A stretch of 64,000 nucleotides of DNA. Source: CAZQVN01 sp964596775. GTDB lineage: Bacteria > Eisenbacteria > RBG-16-71-46 > JABDJR01 > JAWXBZ01. Below, piece by piece: positions 16,301 to 26,600 of the stretch. Where the stretch lies: positions 1 to 64,000 of the forward strand of contig CAZQVN010000012.1 of assembly GCA_964596775.1 (NCBI GenBank), given 5' to 3'. Every line of letters starts with the position of its first letter. The stretch's first letter is position 1. The position numbers and the translations under genes are program-made. A model generated the notes under the pieces. That model worked only from the letters and a program-made list of their open reading frames with translations, searched no databases and had not been told where the DNA came from.

Positions 16301-18887
16301 GCGGCTTCACCTCGAAGCGGACGTCGTCCCCTTCGAGGGTCGCGGTCACCTGTGAACCGTCGGGTATGGCCCCGGCCAGGATATCGCGGGCCAGCGGATT
16401 CTGAAGGCGCTTCTGGATCACCCGCTTGAGCGGCCGGGCCCCGTACACCGGATCGAAACCCTCCCGGGCGAGCAGGTCCATGACCTCCGGCGACAGCGAC
16501 AGCGCAATCTCGCGGTCGGAAAGCCGGCTCTGCAGGTCGCGAAGCTGGATCGTCACGATGCGGCGGAGCGCCTCGATGTCGAGGTTCTCGAAGATCACCG
16601 TTTCATCGATCCGGTTGAGGAACTCGGGCCGGAACGTCTGGCGCAGGATCCCTTTGACCTGCTCCTCCATCGCCCCGCGATCCGTGCCGGACAGCTCCTG
16701 GATGACCGTGCTGCCGAGGTTCGAAGTCATGATCACGACGGTGTTGCGGAAATTGACCGTTCGCCCCTGGCTGTCGGTGAGCCGCCCGTCGTCGAGAAGC
16801 TGGAGCATCACGTTGAACACGTCGGGATGCGCCTTCTCCACTTCGTCGAAGAGGATCACGGAATACGGTTTTCTCCGGACCGCCTCGGTGAGCATCCCCC
16901 CCTCCTCGTAGCCCACGTAGCCGGGCGGGGCGCCGAGCAGCCGGGACGTGGAGTGGCGCTCCATGTACTCCGACATGTCGATGCGGATCAGCGCCGTCTC
17001 GTCGTCGAAGAGAAACTCGGCCAGCGCCTTGGCCAGTTCCGTCTTGCCGACCCCGGTGGCCCCGAGAAACAGGAATGACCCGAGCGGGCGGCGGGCGTCC
17101 TGAAGACCGGCCCGGGCGCGCCGGACCACGTCGGACACGGTGCGGATCGCGTTTTCCTGGCCGACGACCCGCTCGCGGAGTCGATCCTCCATCTCGAGGA
17201 GCTTCCTGACTTCCGTCTCGAGCATGCGGGACACCGGTATCCCGGTCCACCTGGAAACGACGGAGGCCACGTCTTCGTCGTCCACCTCCTCCTTGAGCAT
17301 CCCCGCGCCCTCCTGGAGTTCCGCGAGCCTGGCCCCGGCCTCGTCCGCCCGGGCCTCAAGGTCGGGAATCCGGCCGTAGCGGAGTTCCGCCAGCCTTTCG
17401 AGATTGCCTTCCCGTTCCGCCCGCGCCTCCTCCGCCCGCGCGAGTTCGAGCGCCGTCTTGGCGGCACGGATGTCCTCGATGGCCGACTGTTCCCTCCTCC
17501 AGCGCCCCTCGAGTTCGGCCAGTTCACCCCGCAGTTCCTCGAGCTCAGACTCGAGATCCTTCAGGCGCCTGAGCGTGGGCTCGTCCTTTTCCTTCCGGAG
17601 GGCCTCGCGCTCCACTTCGAGCCGCTGGACGCGGCGCTGGATCCCGTCCACCTGCGCGGGCATCGAATCGATCTCCATCCGCAGCCGGGAGGACGCCTCG
17701 TCGATCAGGTCGATGGCCTTGTCCGGCAGGAACCGGTCGGCGATGTAGCGATCGGAGAGCCGGGCGGCGGCGACGAGCGCGGAGTCCTTGATCTTGACGC
17801 CGTGGTGCACTTCGTAGCGCTCGCGCAGTCCCCTGAGGATGGCGATCGTGTCTTCCACCGAGGGTTCCCCGACCGGGACGGGCTGGAAGCGGCGCTCGAG
17901 CGCCGCGTCCTTCTCGATGTGCTTCCGGTACTCGTCCAGCGTCGTGGCGCCGATGCAGTGGAGTTCGCCGCGGGCCAGCGCCGGTTTCAGCATGTTCGAC
18001 GCATCCATGGAGCCTTCGGCCGCCCCCGCCCCGACGAGCGTGTGCAGCTCGTCGATGAACAGGATGATCCGGCCGTCGGAGCGCCCGAGCTCCTTGAGCA
18101 CTGCCTTCAGGCGCTCCTCGAATTCGCCGCGGAACTTGGCCCCGGCGATCAGCGCGCCGAGGTCGAGCACGATCACCCGCTTGTCCCGGAGGGTGGCCGG
18201 AACGTCGCCGGCCACGATGCGCCGGGCCAGCCCCTCGACGATCGCCGTCTTGCCCACCCCGGGCTCGCCGATCAGGACCGGATTGTTCTTCGTCCGGCGG
18301 GCGAGAACCTGCACGACCCGGCGGATCTCCTCGTCGCGACCGATCACCGGATCGAGCTTTTCCCGCCGGGCCAGCGCGGTGAGGTCGCGCCCGTACTTTT
18401 CCAGCGCCTGGTACTTGTCCTCCGGCTCGGGATCCGTGACCCGTGCGCCCCCGCGGACATCGGCCAGCGCCTTGAGCAGGGTCTCGCGGGTGATTGTGTT
18501 CTCCCTGAGGATCCTGCCCGCCGACGAGGAACCGGGCAGGTCGGTGAGCGCCAGAAACAGGTGCTCGGTGGAGATGTATTCGTCCTTGAGGAGCGCCGCC
18601 TCGTCGTCGGCCTTGTCGAGAACGGCGGTCAGCGCCGGCGACGCGAAGCCCGTGCTTTCCGTGGCCGTGGCGGGGAGTGCGGCGACGGCCTTCTCGATGT
18701 CCGCGGAGAGACGGTTCCGGTCCACGCCGAGCCGGTCGAGGAGCGGGCGGATGGCCCCGCTCTCCTCGGCCACCAGCGCGGCCAGAAGGTGCAGCGGCTC
18801 GAGCGAAGGCTGCTTCCGGTCGCGGGCGATCTTGCCGGCCCGCTCGAGCGCCTCCCTGGACTTGACGGTGAAACGGTCGGAGCGCAT
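16290..18887 (-). CDS. clpB: ATP-dependent disaggregase ClpB
   Basis: A Hsp100 chaperone of 865 residues, the usual length, which with DnaK rescues aggregated proteins in the cytoplasm. It has a Clp N-domain (1-145), AAA-1 with GEPGVGKT at about 206, a coiled-coil M-domain (about 400-525, rich in Glu/Arg/Leu) and AAA-2 with GATGVGKT at about 606, plus the C-terminal D2 domain. The long M-domain separates it from ClpA and ClpC, and no IGF/L ClpP-binding loop was noticed. The gene HU ends about 100 bases upstream in the same direction. I saw no CIRCE element before the start, so heat-shock control by HrcA is not supported here. Confidence 0.96.
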   Translation of the reverse strand: MRSDRFTVKSREALERAGKIARDRKQPSLEPLHLLAALVAEESGAIRPLLDRLGVDRNRLSADIEKAVAALPATATESTGFASPALTAVLDKADDEAALLKDEYISTEHLFLALTDLPGSSSAGRILRENTITRETLLKALADVRGGARVTDPEPEDKYQALEKYGRDLTALARREKLDPVIGRDEEIRRVVQVLARRTKNNPVLIGEPGVGKTAIVEGLARRIVAGDVPATLRDKRVIVLDLGALIAGAKFRGEFEERLKAVLKELGRSDGRIILFIDELHTLVGAGAAEGSMDASNMLKPALARGELHCIGATTLDEYRKHIEKDAALERRFQPVPVGEPSVEDTIAILRGLRERYEVHHGVKIKDSALVAAARLSDRYIADRFLPDKAIDLIDEASSRLRMEIDSMPAQVDGIQRRVQRLEVEREALRKEKDEPTLRRLKDLESELEELRGELAELEGRWRREQSAIEDIRAAKTALELARAEEARAEREGNLERLAELRYGRIPDLEARADEAGARLAELQEGAGMLKEEVDDEDVASVVSRWTGIPVSRMLETEVRKLLEMEDRLRERVVGQENAIRTVSDVVRRARAGLQDARRPLGSFLFLGATGVGKTELAKALAEFLFDDETALIRIDMSEYMERHSTSRLLGAPPGYVGYEEGGMLTEAVRRKPYSVILFDEVEKAHPDVFNVMLQLLDDGRLTDSQGRTVNFRNTVVIMTSNLGSTVIQELSGTDRGAMEEQVKGILRQTFRPEFLNRIDETVIFENLDIEALRRIVTIQLRDLQSRLSDREIALSLSPEVMDLLAREGFDPVYGARPLKRVIQKRLQNPLARDILAGAIPDGSQVTATLEGDDVRFEVKPPGA

Positions 18888-18985
18888 GCGGGAATTATGG
18901 AGGATTCAAGGAGGGTTGTGAAGACGGCGGAGCCCGAAGCCGTGTGGCTCCGGGCCCGCAGAAGCACGATATCGGAGAACGAGGT

Positions 18986-19252
18986 CTAGAGTTTTTCCTT
19001 GAACTCTTTCCCCGGCTTGAAGCGCACCGACTTCGACGCGGCGATCTTGATCGCCTCGCCGGTCTGGGGGTTGCGACCCGTGCGGGCCTTGCGCTTCGTG
19101 ACCATGAACGAACCGAAACCGATCAACTGAACGCCGTCCTTCTTCACGCCCTTCTTGATGTTCGTGAGGATGGAGTCGACGGCCGCGGACGCGTCCTTCT
19201 TCGTGAGATCACAGTCCTTGGCCAGGGCTTCAATCAGATCCTGTTTGTTCAT
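18986..19252 (-). CDS. hup: HU-family DNA-binding protein
   Basis: An 88-residue nucleoid protein that bends DNA as a dimer. It begins MNKQDLIEAL and has the DNA-binding arm signature GRNPQTGE and the C-terminal KSVRFKPGKEFK, all standard for HU. The ATG at 19252 is preceded by GGAGGT at good spacing; the longer open frame to 19348 is not HU-like. A promoter with a TTGACG -35 box and an overlapping 10-bp palindrome lies at 19320-19348. It could be an IHF-like paralogue, but nothing in the sequence favours that. Confidence 0.95.
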   Translation of the reverse strand: MNKQDLIEALAKDCDLTKKDASAAVDSILTNIKKGVKKDGVQLIGFGSFMVTKRKARTGRNPQTGEAIKIAASKSVRFKPGKEFKEKL

Positions 19253-19319
19253 TCTTTGTACCTCCGTGTCCTGTGGGAGTCGGGAACCCGCATTCGGAGC
19301 ACCCGCTTCATCACGCACT

Positions 19320-19348
19320 GTGATATCACCGGACAGGAAAAGCGTCAA
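19320..19348 (-). promoter_or_regulatory. Sigma70-type promoter for the HU gene, with overlapping palindrome
   Basis: On the - strand: TTGACG (19348-19343), 17-base spacer, TATCAC (19325-19320). The -10 box is half of the perfect palindrome GTGATATCAC (19320-19329), a possible repressor site. Confidence 0.6.
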
Positions 19349-19471
19349 GAGAAGAAACGCTGTGACCCTAGAAAAAATGCGGGTTTTCGGTGACTCGATC
19401 GCGGCATCCCCGGCGGGAAGCGGGATCCCGGCTTTGGCTCCCGGCCATCACAGTGGGACAGCGGGTCGGCG

Positions 19472-19488
19472 GCGCCCCTGCGGGGCGC
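19472..19488 (-). terminator. GC hairpin after the C25 protease genes
   Basis: Perfect 7-bp stem GCGCCCC/GGGGCGC with a 3-base loop, 24 bases past the protease stop codon. No T tract follows, so it is a weak terminator call. The rest of 19253-19511 shows only the HU leader. Confidence 0.4.
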
Positions 19489-19511
19489 TCGAATCGGAAG
19501 GAGCAGGTGCC

Positions 19512-22500
19512 TCAGCGGTGGACGACGATCCGCTCGATCCGCGACAGCATCCGCCCGGACGCCGTCTCCACCGACAGCTTCCAGAGATAGACGCCGTTCG
19601 CCACCACGTCGCCGCGGCCGTCCCTGAGATCCCAGTCGAGGCGGTTTCGGCCCAGTTCGACCGGGGCATCGAGGTTCCGCACCCGCCGGCCGCCGACGCT
19701 GAACACGGCGATCGTGGCCCGCCTCGGGCGCTCTCCGGCCAGGTAGTTCAACTGGTAGGTGAAGAACGCGGTCCCCCCGCCCTCCCAGGGGTTCGGATAG
19801 AACCAGACCTCCTGGAGCGAGGCTTCCGACTGCACGTTCAGCTGCACGGCCGCCCCGTCCGAACGGGCCGGCCGGCCGTCGATCCGGGTTTCCAGGCGCA
19901 CGGTTCCGCCCGGGAGCGGCCCGGAGTTCTCCGCGGTGAACACGCGCCCCGCCTCGTCCGCCTGGGTCACCGTGAACCGTCCCCCCTCGCCGTTCACGGT
20001 CACTTCGATCCGTTCGGCGGTGAGCGGCGCCGGGCTCTCGACCCGGACGGTGTAGGAGCCGTCCACCGGCACGTCCTGGCCGGGATCGACCCGGACGCCG
20101 TTGACCCGGTACTCCACGCCGAGCCTCACCGCCAGCGGAAAATCGAGCGGCCGCCCGAGCCAGTCCGTGGCCCTGAGCAGGATCACGTAGCTGGCCGGCT
20201 TCACCTCCGCGGTGTAGGTCAGCCGGGACGCGCGGCAGGCGCCCTCCCGGACCGGGGTGACGGTGATCGCCGAGGCGGGGACCGTCGTGCTGTCGTCCCG
20301 GATCGAGAACAGGCCGGTGGCCACGTCGTCGTCCAGGCGCGCCGAGATCGTGAGCGACGAACCGCCCGGCTCGGCGACCACCGGCGAGCCCGCGGTGACC
20401 GGCTGCCCCCCGGCGGTCACGGACAGGCGCGGGGGCGCCATGTCGATCGGCATCGTCGGATCCCCGAGAAGGATGTAGCTCTGGGGAAGGCTCCCGAACG
20501 TGGTGGTCCCGCTGTCGAACTCGAGGATCAGCCTCACGATCCCCATGTCCTTCCCCTCCCCGAGATACCGGCGCGGGCGCCCGGAATCGGGATCAACGGG
20601 CAGGTCGGTGAACATGGACCGGACGAGGTACTGCTCCAGCGGGGCGTTGACGAAGATGTTCTCGTACGCCGTGCTGGCGATGGAGGCGATCGCTCCGGCG
20701 TTGGGAAGCAGCACCATCCGCTCGGCGATCGAGGCCTGCGTCCTCATCTCGTCGAAGTACTCGAATTCGTTCAGGTGGCAGGCCAGCCCGATGAAGATGA
20801 ACGGCCGTCCGTTGTTCGCCAGCTGCTCGACGGTCCGGTTGCGCGGGTCCGAGAACTGGCCGATGAACTCGACCAGGTTTTCCGACGTCATGACCCCCTT
20901 GTTTCCGTGCCCGGAAAAGACCTGGAACAGGTGACCCCGGTTCGTCGCGGTCAACCAGAGCGAGCGGAGCGTGCTCACGGTGTAGGCCTGGGTGGCGGAG
21001 AGGTTCGCGCAGTCCCCCGGCATCAGCGTGCGGGGCGCCGTCCGGAGGGTGTCCAGCCAGGCCGACATGCGGAACTCCTCCACGCTGAAGTCGGAGAGAC
21101 AGGCGTTCCGTCCCAGTTCGACGCGGGCGGAATCGGCCCCGCGCTCGAACGCCAGGTTGCGCGAGTCGTAGCAGTAGCTCGCTCCGCCGCGCACCGGATT
21201 GGAATAGATGTCGTCGCTGACGATCAGGCCGCGGTTCCGCCACGTATCTCCCGGGGCGTACGTGTCGTAGGCGATCAGCTTGTCCACCACAACCCGGGCT
21301 TCCTCGACGCTCCCCACGGACAGTCGTCCCATGTGCATCTCGGGGAGGAGGTTCAGCTCGTTGTCGCCGGGAGCCAGCGCGCCGACGAAGTACCCCTCGC
21401 TCCCCACGAGTTCCCGGGGACCGAACACGTCCGGCGAAAACGCCATCTGCGTCGGCACCCAGTTCGTCTTCGAAGCCGGCCGGTCGTTCCGGTGGTCCTC
21501 GCTGGCATCGCCGAACAGGAGGAGATAGTCGGGCGCCGCCGCCCAGTTCCGGTACGTCCAGCGGAGCCACTCACGGAGCGCGGGCACGGACATGTCCCCG
21601 CCGGAAAACTGGTTCCAGATCGCCTGGGGCGAGACGACCTTGATCCGGCGCCCCTGCGCCTCCCGGTGCGCCACCCAGCGGTCGAGCTCGGCCCGGAACT
21701 GCGGGTGGCAGATGACCAGCACGTCGGCGCCGGTGTCGAGCGCGGCGTCCTCCGGCTCATTGCGGACCAGCACCTTCGAGGTGATCGCGCGCGGGAACCG
21801 GTCGGGGCGGACCGCCTCCTCCAGGTCGGGGATTCCCGAGGCGGTATACAGTTCGTACGTCCGCGGAGCGGTGATGTCCGCCCGGAACCGCAGCCTGAAT
21901 TTCGGCGACGGCGGCGGCGACACCTGGGCGATCGAGGCGCCGGAGAGATCCACGGCGCGGGGGTTCAGCGAGTCGGTCACGTCGAAGACGTAGAGTTCGC
22001 GCTGGCCGAGACCGTCGATGGAAAACTCCACGTTTCCGGACGCGGTTCCCGAGTTGAATCGGAGCCGGCCGTTGACGGCCTCGTAACGGCGGCTGTAGCC
22101 GACGTCGAAGGAGTTGAAGAACGCCCCGCTGCCCTGGCTGTTCGGATCGTTCGGATCGAATCCGTTCCCCTGGATCTTGAGCCGGTTGCAGCCGTCGGCC
22201 AGCCGCGCGGCCGGAATCGTGATGCCGGAGTCGTAGTTGAGGCGGTTGATCCCGTCGAACGGGAACCGGTTCAGGAGCATCGTGTCCGACGGGGCGGCGC
22301 AGTTGCGCGTCAGCCACAGCGAGATGTAGTGCGTGCCTCCGGCTATTCCCTGCCAGCGCGCCCGGATCCGCGCCGACGTTCCGACAACCCGCCCCGGCGT
22401 ATCGAAGGGCAGGCTGTCCCGGAACGCGGTCTGCGGAAGCCAGTAGTGCGTGTCGATCGGCGACGTCTGCCCGGAAATGGCCCCCTCGGAGGGGCCGTAG

Positions 22501-23654
22501 TAGATGTACTCGGCGTCCTCCTCGTAGTGCGTCGTCTGGTAGAACATCGCCGGCGTGGTGAAACCCGGGGCTTCGAACCAGCCGGGGGTCACGCTCATCC
22601 GGGCGCCACCGGCCTCGGACCACGACACCCAGTACACGTGCAGCCGCGTGTAGCGGGCCTGCTCCACGCGCGGCTGAAAGCGGTCCATGAACCCCTGCCC
22701 GTACATGTAGAAGACGTCGTCCCCGTCGAAGATCCCGGCCTGGCCGGCGGCTCCCTCCTCGATCCGGATCGGGATCTCGCGGACAAGCGGGCTGGAGGGG
22801 TTCGCGGGGTTCAGCGACTTTTCGTACAGACGGATCCTGCCGACCGGAATGCCGGCGGGCCAGCCCTCCGCGGCGAGCCGGGCGTAGGTGACGGTGTAGA
22901 TGCCGCTCCGTTCCACGTAGACGCGGAACTCCGGTTCTCCGGCCGCCGCCTCGCCCGGCGCGCGCATCGCCGGCGCCCGCGGAACGGCCCGGGTGCGGAA
23001 CCGTCGCGCCGCGTCGTAGTTGACGAGCACGTTCCGGTACGTGTCCTCCCAGGCCGGCTCCTCGCCGAGCGGCACCAGCGGCACGGGCGAGGTCACCCGC
23101 GGCGACTCCGGCGCCGGTTCGAAGGTCACGCGGATCCGCGCCCGCACGATCCGCGTGACGGTTCCCCGGGCTCCGTCGTAGCGCAACGGCCGGACCGACA
23201 CCTGGCCGACCCGGTAGTGACGGAGATGGCCGAGATCCCTGAGCACGACCGACTCGTCCGGGTAGCTTCCTCCGGCCCCGTAGAACGCCGGATCGGGCCG
23301 CGCCTCCTCGAGGCGGGCCGGCAGCGGACGGAGTCCGGGCAGGACGGTGGATTCGAGAATCTCCACGCTCATCCGCGGGCGGGTGCCGTCCGGCACCGCG
23401 AAGCCCGCGCCGCGGGCCGGAAGATTCGGCCGGCCGGGCTCCTCGAGATGGGCGTGGTCGGGCAGCGTCAGCGCCTGGAACATGCCGAACGGCGTATCCA
23501 CGTCGTCGAGGACGGGCTCGGGCGAAGCATACTCGAGGACGATCCCGGCCGGCCCGCTCTCGAGGACGGTGAACGGCCCGGCCTCCGCGATCCCGTGGGC
23601 CGAAAGGAACAGCGCCGGAACGAGGAAAGCGGCGCACCGGGTGGCTCCGGACAC
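19512..23654 (-). CDS. Gingipain-type C25 cysteine protease with FlgD/T9SS-like C-terminal domain (copy 2)
   Basis: A secreted protein of about 1380 residues. A signal peptide (residues 1-26, FLVPALFLSAHGIAEA) is followed by a propeptide-like beta region and the C25 catalytic domain at about 690-1060. The catalytic His lies in FSGHG (about 910) and the catalytic Cys in GLACHLNEFE (about 956). Beta-sandwich domains follow, then a C-terminal module with YPNPW and ANGVYLWKL, typical of FlgD-like or T9SS sorting domains. C25 peptidases cleave after Arg or Lys in gingipains; specificity here is unknown. It starts (GTG at 23654) four bases after the stop of its paralogue. The longer open frame to 23840 lies inside that paralogue and was not used. 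Confidence 0.9.
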   Translation of the reverse strand: MSGATRCAAFLVPALFLSAHGIAEAGPFTVLESGPAGIVLEYASPEPVLDDVDTPFGMFQALTLPDHAHLEEPGRPNLPARGAGFAVPDGTRPRMSVEILESTVLPGLRPLPARLEEARPDPAFYGAGGSYPDESVVLRDLGHLRHYRVGQVSVRPLRYDGARGTVTRIVRARIRVTFEPAPESPRVTSPVPLVPLGEEPAWEDTYRNVLVNYDAARRFRTRAVPRAPAMRAPGEAAAGEPEFRVYVERSGIYTVTYARLAAEGWPAGIPVGRIRLYEKSLNPANPSSPLVREIPIRIEEGAAGQAGIFDGDDVFYMYGQGFMDRFQPRVEQARYTRLHVYWVSWSEAGGARMSVTPGWFEAPGFTTPAMFYQTTHYEEDAEYIYYGPSEGAISGQTSPIDTHYWLPQTAFRDSLPFDTPGRVVGTSARIRARWQGIAGGTHYISLWLTRNCAAPSDTMLLNRFPFDGINRLNYDSGITIPAARLADGCNRLKIQGNGFDPNDPNSQGSGAFFNSFDVGYSRRYEAVNGRLRFNSGTASGNVEFSIDGLGQRELYVFDVTDSLNPRAVDLSGASIAQVSPPPSPKFRLRFRADITAPRTYELYTASGIPDLEEAVRPDRFPRAITSKVLVRNEPEDAALDTGADVLVICHPQFRAELDRWVAHREAQGRRIKVVSPQAIWNQFSGGDMSVPALREWLRWTYRNWAAAPDYLLLFGDASEDHRNDRPASKTNWVPTQMAFSPDVFGPRELVGSEGYFVGALAPGDNELNLLPEMHMGRLSVGSVEEARVVVDKLIAYDTYAPGDTWRNRGLIVSDDIYSNPVRGGASYCYDSRNLAFERGADSARVELGRNACLSDFSVEEFRMSAWLDTLRTAPRTLMPGDCANLSATQAYTVSTLRSLWLTATNRGHLFQVFSGHGNKGVMTSENLVEFIGQFSDPRNRTVEQLANNGRPFIFIGLACHLNEFEYFDEMRTQASIAERMVLLPNAGAIASIASTAYENIFVNAPLEQYLVRSMFTDLPVDPDSGRPRRYLGEGKDMGIVRLILEFDSGTTTFGSLPQSYILLGDPTMPIDMAPPRLSVTAGGQPVTAGSPVVAEPGGSSLTISARLDDDVATGLFSIRDDSTTVPASAITVTPVREGACRASRLTYTAEVKPASYVILLRATDWLGRPLDFPLAVRLGVEYRVNGVRVDPGQDVPVDGSYTVRVESPAPLTAERIEVTVNGEGGRFTVTQADEAGRVFTAENSGPLPGGTVRLETRIDGRPARSDGAAVQLNVQSEASLQEVWFYPNPWEGGGTAFFTYQLNYLAGERPRRATIAVFSVGGRRVRNLDAPVELGRNRLDWDLRDGRGDVVANGVYLWKLSVETASGRMLSRIERIVVHR

Positions 23655-23658
23655 GATT

Positions 23659-26600
23659 CTACTTGTGAACGACAATACGGTCCGTCCGGCTGAGTTTCTT
23701 GCCATCGGCAAGGTCGATCGTGAGCTTGTACAGGTACACACCATTGGCGAGTTCGTCCCCGCGGGCATCGCGCCCGTCCCAGTCGAGCCAGGTCCGTCCG
23801 CCGTCCGTGGGCGCGTCGAGCGTGACGACGCGCCGGCCACTCACCGTGAAGATCGTGACCGAGACCCGGTCGGGGCGGTCCCCCTCGCGGTAGCGGAGCT
23901 GGTAGGTGAATCGGGCCGGCGAGATGCCGTCCCAGGGGTTCGGATAGAAATAGATGTCGCTGAAATTCAGGTCGTCGCCCGCGGATACGCTGATGGCCCG
24001 CGCCTCGACGCCGCGGATCCGGGCGGAAATGTCGACGCGTCCGGCGGGAAGTTCCCGGACCAGCCGCCCGGTCCAGACCCGGTTGCCGGACTGGGGCTCG
24101 AGGGAAAAGTACCCGTCCTCGCCGTTGACGATCACGTCGATATCCGCCGCATCGAGCTCGACCGGGCTGCGGAAATCCACCTCGATCCCCGCGGAGCGCG
24201 GCACGAACTCCAGGTCGCCGAGAGGTCGACCGTCGATGCGGAACTGGATGTCGAACCGGACACTGAGCTGGAACGAGCGCTGGCGTCCGAGCCAGTCGGA
24301 CAGCTTGAGATCGATCAGGTATGTCTGCGGGCGGAGTTCCGGCTCATAGACAAGCGTCAGGCCGCGGCAGGCTCCCTCGCCCGACCCCTCGAACGGCGTC
24401 ACCGTGTAGTCCTCCGGCGCCACGACGCTGTCGCCGTCGGTGAGCACGAACCCCTCCTCGCGGTAGTCCACGTCGTCGGCGATCCGCGCCTCGATCCGGG
24501 CCCGCGAGGATCCCGCCGGCGCCGCGATTTCCGCGCCCGAGGTCACCGGCGCTCCGTTGACGGTCACGTCGAACCGGGGCGGGGCCATGTCGATGCGCAT
24601 CGTGGGATCGCCGAGCAGACAGTAGCTGCGGAACGTGTTGAGGAATATGCCGCCTCCCCGCTCCGTGGCCATCCTGAGCAGCGCGTGGTGGATGCCGTCG
24701 CCGAGCACGCGGCGCGGGCGTCCCGTATCCGGATCCACGGGGTTGTCCACGAACACGCCGTTCATCATGTACACCTCGACCCAGAAGTTCGTCACCAGCC
24801 ACTCGAAACCGGTGGAGGCCATCGAGGCGATGGCGCCCGCGTTCGGGAGAAACAGCATGGCCTCGGCCAGCGCGTGCTTGGACACGAACTCCTCGGCGCT
24901 CTCGAACTCGTTCAGGTGACAGGCCACGCCGAAGTAGATGAACGGCTTGCCGAAGTTCGTCAGGCGGTCGGCGGTGCCCCGCCCGTTGAAATAGTCGACC
25001 CAGCTCTCGGTGGCCATCACGAACCGGTTTCCGTGTCCCGAGTACATCTGGAACAGGTGGCCGCGGCTCGTCCGGTCCACCCAGATCGGCGCGCAGTTGA
25101 CGTCCACGTAGCTGACGGTGGCCCCGAGGTTCGCATTGTGAAACGGCAGGATCGGGCACTCCCCGCGCGGGATGACCCTGCGACCCAGCGACTGCGCCAC
25201 CAGGCTGTCGTTCAGGCAGTCGCCGAGGCGGAGGTCCTCGACCTCGAAGTCGGAAAAGCAGCCGCGTTTCGCGAACATCGAGAGAACCGAATCGGCGCCG
25301 GCCTCGAAGTCGCAGTCGTTGCGGGAGTAGGTGTAGGTGTTGCCGGATATCGGCAGGTTGTACTTGTCGTCGCTGGTGATCAGGCCGCGGTTCCGCCACG
25401 CGTCGCCGGGCGAGTAGTTGTCGTAGTTGACGAGCTTGCTGACCAGGATGTCGGCCTCCGCCGCGCTGCCGATCGGCATCCGGCCGATGTGCATGTCGGG
25501 AAGCAGGTCGAGCGGCGAATCGTTGACCCCCAGCGAGGCGATGAAATAGTGGTCCTGGCCGATGAGCTCGTAACGGTTGCCGTCCCCGACGACGGGGCCG
25601 AGGAGCATCATCGTCGGCACCCAGTCCGGATCCGACGACCCGAGGTCGCGCTTGTAGTCCTCCGAGGCGTCGCCGGCCAGCACCAGGTAGTCGGGAGGCT
25701 TCGCCCAGGTCCGGTAGATGGTGCGCAGCCATTCCCGGATCGCGGGAGGAGACTTGTCCCCCCCGGAATACTGGTTGTAGACCTCCTGCGGCGACACGAC
25801 CTTGAGCCGGTGCCCCTGCGCTTCGCGAAGCGCCACCCACGGGGCCAGGTTTGCCTCGAACCCCGGATGGGTCAGGACGATGACGTCGGCGCCGGTGTCT
25901 TCGCTGACGTTCCGGGAACTGTCGCGGATCAGGTTCGTCGTTCCGAGTTCGCGGGGCAGACGCCCGGGCAACCGCATGTTTTCCGGGGTGTAGGCGGCGC
26001 GGTGCGAAGGGAGGGCCGCGTCCGTATAAAGGATGTACTTCCGCTCCCCGGTCGTCTGCGCCCGGAACCGGAGTTCGTACTCGCGGAACGGCGGCCCGGA
26101 CAGCTGCGTGACCACGGCACCGGCAAGGTCGACCCAGCGGGGCGCGGCCGGGTCCGTCACGTCGACGAGGACGAGATCGGGCTGGGTCAGGCCGCGGACC
26201 GCCATTTCCACGTTGCCGGTGACGCCTCCGGTGTTGAACTCGAGGAAGTCCCCGACGGCCACGTAACGGCGGTGGTAATCCACCTCGAACCAGTCGAAGT
26301 ACGCCCCGCTTCCCTCGCTGTCCCGCCCCAGGTCGTCGAGACGGTTGCCGCTGAACTTGAACAGGTTTCTTCCGTCGGCGAGCCGGGTTCCCGGGAGGTC
26401 GCCGGAATCGAACGTGTAGACTTCCGGCTGCCCGAACTGGTGACGGAACACGAGCAGCGTGTCGTCCACGGCCGTGCCCCGTGTCTGCCAGATCGAGATC
26501 TGGTGCGAACGCAGGAAGAACCCCTGCCAGCGGGCCCGCAGCCGGAACGGCCGCGACGCGTCGCGGTGGACCGCGCTGAACTCGAGACTGTCGCGCGGCA

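Noticed and set aside
18888..18985. A CIRCE heat-shock operator before clpB
   Set aside because: No TTAGCACTC-type inverted repeat is visible in this gap.
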